DNA of 64,000 nt from a virus: the IMG/VR virus record IMGVR_UViG_3300026488_000022, positions 16,615 through 80,614 of that record; one strand, 5' to 3'. Position numbers and translations under genes: made by a program. How positions within the stretch are numbered: the stretch's first letter is position 1; each line of letters starts with the position of its first letter. Below the pieces are notes generated by a model. The model was not told the origin of the DNA. It searched no databases and was given only the letters and a program-made list of their open reading frames with translations. This document shows, piece after piece, positions 58,474 to 64,000 of this stretch.

Positions 58474-59502
58474 TTAACTCCTTTCTAAACTTAGTAAGAC
58501 TTTTTCAATAGCTTCACCAAAAGTTAAAGTTGAATATTGATTTTTAATATTTAATAAATTACTTATCCTTTTTGGTTGTAAATTATAAGCTCTTTTGATT
58601 TTTATTTTATCATATTGTAAGCCAAAACCACAAACCACACAACCTGTCCTCTTTTCTGTCTCATACGCTTTTGAGATTTTAACATTATACTTATTTATAT
58701 AATCCCAAATATCTTTTTCTGTCCAAAAGTAAATAGGATAAACTTTATAATCGTGTTTGTAACCATTTTTTAAAATACTTTGCAACCTTAAATTACTTTC
58801 TTCTGTCATTAACCCTATAAAACTAACCTCTTTTGTCTTATTTTGATAAATTTTAAAAGGATTTTTCTTTAAAACATTACAACAATAATTAGTTAAAACA
58901 ATTCTATCATTAATTTTTAAACCTAATTCTTTTCGTTTTTCTACTATAACATCAAAATAATATTCTTCTTTATTTTTTAAGATTTTATACCAATTTTCTT
59001 TTTTTACTAATTCTTTTGGTGGGTTAAAATAATGTTTTGCAACTTCCTCGTCTAAAAGCCATAACCATTTGTTTGAAAATTTATATTTATTCTTTCCAAA
59101 AAAACTCATTGAATACACACTTTTTAAATATTTATTATCCCTAAATTGTTTCATTATTTGTTTTTGTAATTCACTTATTTCTTTACTAACAAGAGGGTAA
59201 CCTTCTGTTTTTAAAATTTGACTAAAACTTTTTTTAGGTTTTAACCAAACTACATTTTCTGTTTCTTTTACAAATTTTATTATTTCTTTATGCTCATTTG
59301 TAGTATTAAAAAATACTGCTTTTACTTCAGGATACAAACTTCTAACTAAATGTAAAACTACTGTACTATCTTTACCACCACTAAAACTCACATTTACATT
59401 TCTATTATTTTCTTGATAAACCTCTTTTATAATTTGTTTTGATATTTCTATTTTTTCTTCTAATGGTAAATTTTTTAATTGTTCTAATTCTTGATATGTC
59501 AT
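58474..59502 (-). CDS. PAPS reductase-like ATP pyrophosphatase
   Basis: 342 residues. PP-loop SGGKDST (41-47), NTTNEHKEII, TNYCCNVLKKNPFK, GLMTEESNLR and RTGCVVCGFG with clustered cysteines. This is the CysH/DndC-type family. In phages the role is uncertain: sulphur metabolism, DNA phosphorothioation or nucleotide modification are all possible. No dnd partner genes are visible here. Confidence 0.82.
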   Translation of the reverse strand: MTYQELEQLKNLPLEEKIEISKQIIKEVYQENNRNVNVSFSGGKDSTVVLHLVRSLYPEVKAVFFNTTNEHKEIIKFVKETENVVWLKPKKSFSQILKTEGYPLVSKEISELQKQIMKQFRDNKYLKSVYSMSFFGKNKYKFSNKWLWLLDEEVAKHYFNPPKELVKKENWYKILKNKEEYYFDVIVEKRKELGLKINDRIVLTNYCCNVLKKNPFKIYQNKTKEVSFIGLMTEESNLRLQSILKNGYKHDYKVYPIYFWTEKDIWDYINKYNVKISKAYETEKRTGCVVCGFGLQYDKIKIKRAYNLQPKRISNLLNIKNQYSTLTFGEAIEKVLLSLERS

Positions 59503-59537
59503 TTTGCTTCCTTTAGTCTAAACTTAAAATAAATTGT

Positions 59538-59654
59538 TTAATTTCCATAGTACATTAATTTAATTAAATATTCAGCTCTATTTTTAGTTTGTCTATACCA
59601 TAAACTCTTTTTCATTCTATTAGACAAACCCTTTGTTGTTAAAAATTTACTCAT
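59538..59654 (-). CDS. 38-aa basic protein
   Basis: MSKFLTTKGLSNRMKKSLWY and onward: 38 codons from an ATG at 59654 with AAAAGG upstream, directly behind a consensus promoter (59687-59715). Strongly basic with Trp/Tyr. The promoter and ribosome site make it likely real. It leads the operon containing the PAPS reductase-like gene. Confidence 0.6.
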   Translation of the reverse strand: MSKFLTTKGLSNRMKKSLWYRQTKNRAEYLIKLMYYGN

Positions 59655-59686
59655 TTCATTTCCTTTTAAATTTATGATTTTTAAAA

Positions 59687-59715
59687 ATTATAAATAAAAA
59701 AGAAGAGATTGTCAA
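59687..59715 (-). promoter_or_regulatory. Sigma-70 promoter
   Basis: Minus strand TTGACA (59710-59715), 17-base spacer, TATAAT (59687-59692), followed by the 38-aa gene. Confidence 0.82.
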
Positions 59716-59722
59716 GAATTTT

Positions 59723-60706
59723 TTATAAGCTATTTAAAAAATTCAAATAATCAATTCCTCTTTCAATATCAAGAAATATTTTTATTCTATCAAAAGAATT
59801 ATCAGAAGGATTAATGACAGCAAGGACAGCAGGAGTTATATTTGTATCGTGTGTCATAAATTTTTTTCCATATTCATCAAACCTTTTGTAGCTACCTACT
59901 ACAAAACAATGACTTATTTTGTTATCTGGCTGGACATACATTTGATAACCAAATTGATGTGTATGCCCCATACAAATGATATCATCAGGTTTATTAAAAA
60001 TTGCTTGTTTAACTAATGGAAATGCCGGATTATATTGACTTCTTCCAGTAAAACTATGACGCATTCTAATTGTAATATTTGTTTCATTTGGAAATTGTAA
60101 ATTTAGTCTAATATCCTCTGAAACAATACAATCATCACCTAAAACTTCCCTAAAATAAACTTCAAACAAATTCCAAACATCGTGATTTCCTAAAACACAC
60201 GCTAAAATGTGTAAATCATCAAAATAATGTTTTAATAAAGCAAATGCCTCTTCTTGTGTTATAGAATGTTTTGCAAACAATTTTGAGAGATAACCAACCC
60301 AATTATCCAAATAATCACCAAGACCAATTATAAAAACATTTTCGTTTTTTCTTGCTAATTCTAAATGTTTTTCAAATAGCTCTAAGTCAGTTGATTGATT
60401 ATCTAAATGTGGGTCACCCATAAATAAAATTGCAATTGCTTTTTCTTCTTTAAATTTTATAGGAACATTAGAAAAATATTGGTCTTTTCTTCTTTCATAT
60501 TCAAAAATCTCTTTTCTAACTTTTATAATATCATCAACTTCTCTTTTTAATTGAGGAGGTTTAACTTGTTCATATTTTGCCTTTTTCCTCCAAGTATAAT
60601 AAGTTCTTTCAGCTATACCTATTTCTGATAAAATTTCATCTCTTTCCTTACCTTGTTCTAACAACTCACAAAATTTGTTAAATTTCTCATAATCAAACTT
60701 AGCCAT
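59723..60706 (-). CDS. Metallophosphoesterase with N-terminal helix-turn-helix
   Basis: 327 residues from the ATG at 60706 (AAAGGA 6 bases upstream lies within the alternative longer start at 60721). Residues about 5-45 form a helix-turn-helix (ERDEILSEIGIAERTYYTWR). The catalytic domain has GDPHLDN, GLGDYLDN, GNHD and GHTH, the calcineurin-type metal-binding series. A nucleic-acid-directed nuclease or phosphatase is likely. An SbcC-like ATPase nearby (63338 onward) hints at an SbcCD-like pair, though the helix-turn-helix fusion is not typical of SbcD. Confidence 0.82.
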   Translation of the reverse strand: MAKFDYEKFNKFCELLEQGKERDEILSEIGIAERTYYTWRKKAKYEQVKPPQLKREVDDIIKVRKEIFEYERRKDQYFSNVPIKFKEEKAIAILFMGDPHLDNQSTDLELFEKHLELARKNENVFIIGLGDYLDNWVGYLSKLFAKHSITQEEAFALLKHYFDDLHILACVLGNHDVWNLFEVYFREVLGDDCIVSEDIRLNLQFPNETNITIRMRHSFTGRSQYNPAFPLVKQAIFNKPDDIICMGHTHQFGYQMYVQPDNKISHCFVVGSYKRFDEYGKKFMTHDTNITPAVLAVINPSDNSFDRIKIFLDIERGIDYLNFLNSL

Positions 60707-60717
60707 TTTAATTCCTT

Positions 60718-62064
60718 TCATTGATTAAATTTTAATGGTAATTTAAATTGATATCCTTTTGGTAACAAACTATCGTCTCTTACAAACTTAACATTTTTAC
60801 CTCCTATTCCATAAAGTTTATATTTTTCAACTTCAGTTTCAAAATAAGGATTTTTTATAAAATCAAAATATTCAATAAATTCTTTATCAATATTATACTC
60901 TGCAACTTCATAAAACCTTTTATAACACATAGGACATAATTGTTTTTTAAATTTAGAAAAATAATCCCCACAACAAACACATTTTCTAAAAATACCCACT
61001 TGTAAATCATTTAATTGTCTAAAAATTTCTTGTCTATTAAAATAATAAATATTTTCTTGAACATATAAATGTTCTAAACCAAAACTTACAATATCTTCTG
61101 TAATTTTATATTTTATTTTTTTACCATTTTCTAATATAAAACCAACAGGTAATAAATTTTCGTCAAACCAATAATCAATAATTTTTTTATAAGTTTTTCT
61201 TGTTTTTAAAGAAATAGTTTTTATATTCTCCCCATCAATTATTAGATGTTTTTTAACTAAATTCTTACCTAAAGCTTTAAACTCATAAAAAGTATTTATC
61301 TCTTTAACAGTTGGATATTTTATATCAAAACTTTGTTGTTTTTTAAATCTAAAATTCTTTATTTTTTTACCTTCATTAATTAAAAATAAAGGAACAAAAA
61401 TATTTTTATCAAAAATAAAACAAAAATATAAATCATTTTTAAACTTAAAATAATCTTTTAAAAAATTAATTATAAATTTATTTTTAATATTTGTTTTAAT
61501 TTTGTTGCCTTTTTTAACAAAATTAAAAATTTTATAATAAGTTACTTTTTTAGGTAATAAATAAAAATTAAAAGGATAATTTATTTTATCATCAATACCT
61601 GTAATTAGATTAATCTTATAATCTTTAAGTTCAACATCCTCAATTTTCAGTGATGTATATAATTCTTCTTTAGTGTATAATTTTTTTAAAACACTAAAAA
61701 TAAAATCCTCCCCTACATTAAGAAACTTCCCGCTTAAAAATAACTTTATAATCCAAACTATTTTTCTATTTATAGATTTTGAGTAATCCCGTAATGAAAT
61801 TAAATCTCCTTGCTCTATATAATTTAAAATAACACTTAAAGCAGTGAGTAAATCTCCTCCTTCAATTTGGCTACCCTCTCTTAAAAAACTTAAAAAATTC
61901 TTATTTTTTGGAGCTAAAGTATAATAAGCAGAAACTAAAAGTTCTATTTCATTTTTAAAATTATTATAAACAATTAAAAAATTTCTTTGTCTGTTATAAT
62001 AACTTTTTTCAAAATAAAAATTATTAATTAAATTAAAAAGAATTGTAATATTTTTCGACTTCAT
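60718..62064 (-). CDS. Hypothetical protein with C-terminal zinc ribbon, 448 aa
   Basis: No family recognised. Residues 1-120 are helical (FLREGSQIEGGDLLTALSVI), the middle is Lys/Phe-rich alpha/beta, and residues about 378-400 form a zinc ribbon (CVCCG, LCPMCYKR). It overlaps the sigma gene upstream by 32 bases and is coupled to the phosphoesterase downstream. The zinc ribbon next to the sigma gene suggests a nucleic-acid role. It is a good candidate for structure prediction. Confidence 0.6.
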   Translation of the reverse strand: MKSKNITILFNLINNFYFEKSYYNRQRNFLIVYNNFKNEIELLVSAYYTLAPKNKNFLSFLREGSQIEGGDLLTALSVILNYIEQGDLISLRDYSKSINRKIVWIIKLFLSGKFLNVGEDFIFSVLKKLYTKEELYTSLKIEDVELKDYKINLITGIDDKINYPFNFYLLPKKVTYYKIFNFVKKGNKIKTNIKNKFIINFLKDYFKFKNDLYFCFIFDKNIFVPLFLINEGKKIKNFRFKKQQSFDIKYPTVKEINTFYEFKALGKNLVKKHLIIDGENIKTISLKTRKTYKKIIDYWFDENLLPVGFILENGKKIKYKITEDIVSFGLEHLYVQENIYYFNRQEIFRQLNDLQVGIFRKCVCCGDYFSKFKKQLCPMCYKRFYEVAEYNIDKEFIEYFDFIKNPYFETEVEKYKLYGIGGKNVKFVRDDSLLPKGYQFKLPLKFNQ

Positions 62065-62635
62065 TTACACTAACCTTTTTAATTTCACCTTTAACTATAT
62101 AATTTTTTAAAAAAATAACACATTTTACTATTATAAATTTGACTAAATTTACATTTAAATCTACCTCATTTGCTATTTTAATCAGACCTTTATTTTTTAT
62201 AAAATATAAAAACAAAATATATAATTCTAAATTAGTAAAATAACTTTTCATAACCTCTTTAATTTCTTCTTGTAATAAATAATTTTCAATTTTTTCCTCA
62301 AAATCATAATCTGTATGAAAAGACTCATAATCCTCTGGTGTTGCTGTGAGCCAACTCTCTTTATCTTTTAAACTTTTTTTAATAGCCCCATATTTATTAA
62401 GGCTATTCTTTGCAACCCAATCAAGCATTCTACCATATATTTTTTTATACGCAAAACCCATAAAGTAATCATTTTTATCTTCATCATACTTCTCTTTTGC
62501 CATTAAATAACCTAAAACCCCTTCTTGTATTAAATCCTCTAATTCAATTCCTGTAAAACTTTTTTTATAAACTTTATAAGCTAAACCTTCAATATGTTTA
62601 TAATCTTTATCAGGTATATTATATTTATTTGACAT
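62033..62635 (-). CDS. RNA polymerase sigma factor, FliA-like
   Basis: 200 residues. Region 2 is clear at about 25-80: ELEDLIQEGVLGYLMAKEKY then FMGFAYKKIYGRMLDWV; the G.MLD stretch is like FliA (IRGAMLDEL) rather than sigma-70. Region 4 is at about 130-185 (LELYILFLYFIKNKGLIKIA, then a recognition helix). Region 3 is short. It would redirect host RNA polymerase, most likely to the CCGATATA/CTGATATA boxes of the late arm, which resemble sigma-28 -10 elements. Confidence 0.8.
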   Translation of the reverse strand: MSNKYNIPDKDYKHIEGLAYKVYKKSFTGIELEDLIQEGVLGYLMAKEKYDEDKNDYFMGFAYKKIYGRMLDWVAKNSLNKYGAIKKSLKDKESWLTATPEDYESFHTDYDFEEKIENYLLQEEIKEVMKSYFTNLELYILFLYFIKNKGLIKIANEVDLNVNLVKFIIVKCVIFLKNYIVKGEIKKVSVNEVEKYYNSF

Positions 62636-63341
62636 CTAAAATCCTTTGTTTTGTTATTTCACAATATTTTTCTTCTAACTCAATTCCTACCCATCTTCTA
62701 TTTAATTTTTCACAAGCCACAAGAGTTGTTCCACTTCCTATAAAACAATCTAACACAATATCATTTTCATTTGAATGTTTTGTTAATATATATTCAATTA
62801 ATTCTAATGGTTTTTCATTCTGATGTTTTTGTTTTTTACCACTAACTCTATTAAAATTCCACACATCAGTATCACGCCTACCATTAAAAAATGCTCTACC
62901 TTTGTTCGCATACATAATAATTTCATATTGTTGTCCATATTGAGCCTTTAAATCTCCAGCAGTCCAATTATTTTTAACCCAGATTATTTGATTTTTTAAT
63001 TTATAATATTTTTCAATTTTCTGTTTGAAAAAATCAATAGTTTTCCAAGATGTAAAACAATAAAATGCTCTATTATTTTTTAATATATTATAACTATATT
63101 TTACAAACTCGGCAATTAGTTTGTGATTATTATCATTTTGTATTGGTCTGCAGAATTGATGATTTTTATTTTTTCTACGATTTGTTTTATAATTAATTAA
63201 ATAAGGGGGGTCAGTAAGTATTAAATCAACACTTTCTTTTGAAAAGTTTTTCATTATCTCCAAACAATCACCCTTATACAAAATACCATTTTCAGTTTCA
63301 AAATATCTATTTTCTTTTGGAAAGCTATCTTTCCAACTCAT
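62625..63341 (-). CDS. DNA methyltransferase, DPPY type (beta class)
   Basis: 238 residues. TDPPYLIN near residue 44 precedes the AdoMet-binding motif DCFIGSGTTLVACEKLNRRW near 200, the circular order of beta-class N6-adenine or N4-cytosine enzymes. A target-recognition stretch lies between. No cognate nuclease is seen, so it probably protects phage DNA from restriction. It overlaps the sigma gene by 11 bases. Confidence 0.9.
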   Translation of the reverse strand: MSWKDSFPKENRYFETENGILYKGDCLEIMKNFSKESVDLILTDPPYLINYKTNRRKNKNHQFCRPIQNDNNHKLIAEFVKYSYNILKNNRAFYCFTSWKTIDFFKQKIEKYYKLKNQIIWVKNNWTAGDLKAQYGQQYEIIMYANKGRAFFNGRRDTDVWNFNRVSGKKQKHQNEKPLELIEYILTKHSNENDIVLDCFIGSGTTLVACEKLNRRWVGIELEEKYCEITKQRILDVK

Positions 63342-64000
63342 TTTAACTCCTTAACTTCTAAACTTGAAATTCCATTTTCTTTTACAATAGTAAATAAATA
63401 ATCTGCAAAAGTTTCTTCAATTTCATTATGATGAGTAATAATAAAAATAGCTTTATCTTGTTTTAAATAATTTAAAACATTTTTCATAAATTCTATACCC
63501 TCATCATCTAAAACACCAAGCAACTCATCAATTACAAGAAAATTAATATTAATACCTATTAACTCTTCTAACGTTTTAATAGTAGCTAATAATAATAAAA
63601 GACTAACTCTTGTTTTTTCACCAGAACTTAATTGATAAAAGGTCTTTTTAACTCCTTTATCAACAAATTTATAATCAAGACTACCTTTATTTATTTTAAT
63701 TTCAAAATCAAATTCAAAAGCACTTTTATTTTTAAAAAATTCTATATTAAGTTTTAAAAGACGGACATAATCTTTTAAAAATTCATTCATAATAATACCT
63801 TTTTTAAATAAACTTAAAACTTCTTTATAAATATCAATTTTTTTAGTCAAATATAATCTTTTTTCTTTTAATTGCTCTAATTTTTCTTTTAGTTTATCTA
63901 AATTTTCTTCAAGTTGTTTTTTTAATTCTTTTTGTTTAACATATTCATCTCTTTTTACTTTTAACTTTTCAATTTGTAATAAAATACTTTTTTTCTTTTT
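63338..64000 (-). CDS. SbcC/Rad50-like ATPase, truncated by right window edge
   Basis: The frame is open to the window edge, giving 220 residues; an internal TTG at 63850 is not a real start. Residues next to the edge are a Lys/Glu coiled coil. The C-terminal lobe has the ABC signature YQLSSGEKTRVSLLLLLAT, Walker B NFLVIDELLG and the H-loop IITHHNE. It is the C-terminal half of an SbcC/gp46-type DNA-repair ATPase. Its partner nuclease may be the phosphoesterase at 59723-60706 or a gene off the window. Confidence 0.85.
   Translation of the reverse strand, partial: KKKKSILLQIEKLKVKRDEYVKQKELKKQLEENLDKLKEKLEQLKEKRLYLTKKIDIYKEVLSLFKKGIIMNEFLKDYVRLLKLNIEFFKNKSAFEFDFEIKINKGSLDYKFVDKGVKKTFYQLSSGEKTRVSLLLLLATIKTLEELIGININFLVIDELLGVLDDEGIEFMKNVLNYLKQDKAIFIITHHNEIEETFADYLFTIVKENGISSLEVKELK

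Noticed and set aside
1-64000. Integrase, repressor or attachment sites indicating a temperate phage
   Set aside because: None recognised. The small helix-turn-helix proteins are too generic to call a lysogeny repressor.

Overview
This window is most of the genome of a very AT-rich tailed phage, or possibly a prophage; the sequence alone cannot say which. The type is siphovirus-like: HK97-fold capsid genes, a 1974-residue tape measure protein, two tail-tube-type proteins and no sheath gene. The host is Gram-negative, because there is an i-spanin/o-spanin pair and several lipobox or signal-peptide genes. Low GC, AAAGGAG ribosome binding sites and late promoters resembling sigma-28 sites (CGATA-type -10) suggest Campylobacterota or a similar AT-rich group. 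That is an inference and no host gene is present to confirm it.

Layout. (1) 1-32133, minus strand: the late structural and lysis arm. Reading leftwards it holds a tail-fibre/LamG cluster, a DUF1353 protein, a holin, the terminase subunits, a fibre cluster, portal, head-tail connectors, tail completion genes, two tail-tube-type genes, tail assembly chaperones, a displaced block of protease-holin-spanins-capsid, the tape measure gene, and a truncated structural gene at the left edge. Five small plus-strand genes in four loci are inserted among these late genes, each locus with its own near-consensus sigma-70 promoter (moron-like). (2) 32428-38993, plus strand: a tightly packed run of 17 mostly unrecognised small genes, headed by a 628-residue protein with a possible degenerate primase-polymerase signature. 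(3) 38994-39580: a gene-poor zone between convergent operons with 22-bp tandem repeats and a GC-rich structured RNA candidate. (4) 39581-64000, minus strand: replication, nucleotide and regulatory genes. These are DNA ligase, TOPRIM primase, an NTP-pyrophosphohydrolase-like protein, methyltransferases, a PolA-type polymerase interrupted by a group I intron, SF2 helicase, dNMP kinase, ThyX carrying an HNH intein, DnaB-type helicase, dCMP deaminase, a PAPS-reductase-like protein, a metallophosphoesterase, an RNA polymerase sigma factor, and an SbcC-like ATPase running off the right edge.

How it fits together. Replication-arm and moron genes use TTGACA-17-TATAAT promoters that host RNA polymerase should read. 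Late transcription units in the left arm begin just downstream of a conserved YYGATATA-type box. The phage sigma factor at 62033-62635 has a FliA-like region 2 and is the obvious candidate to read these boxes. A dispersed regulatory element of about 130-175 bp (six copies plus one partial) combines a leftward terminator hairpin, tandem TTTGGACA direct repeats and a TATAAT box, and sits at module boundaries. The position of the protease-lysis-capsid block between two such elements suggests that recombination between copies has moved whole modules. No endolysin, integrase, tRNA or CRISPR array was recognised.
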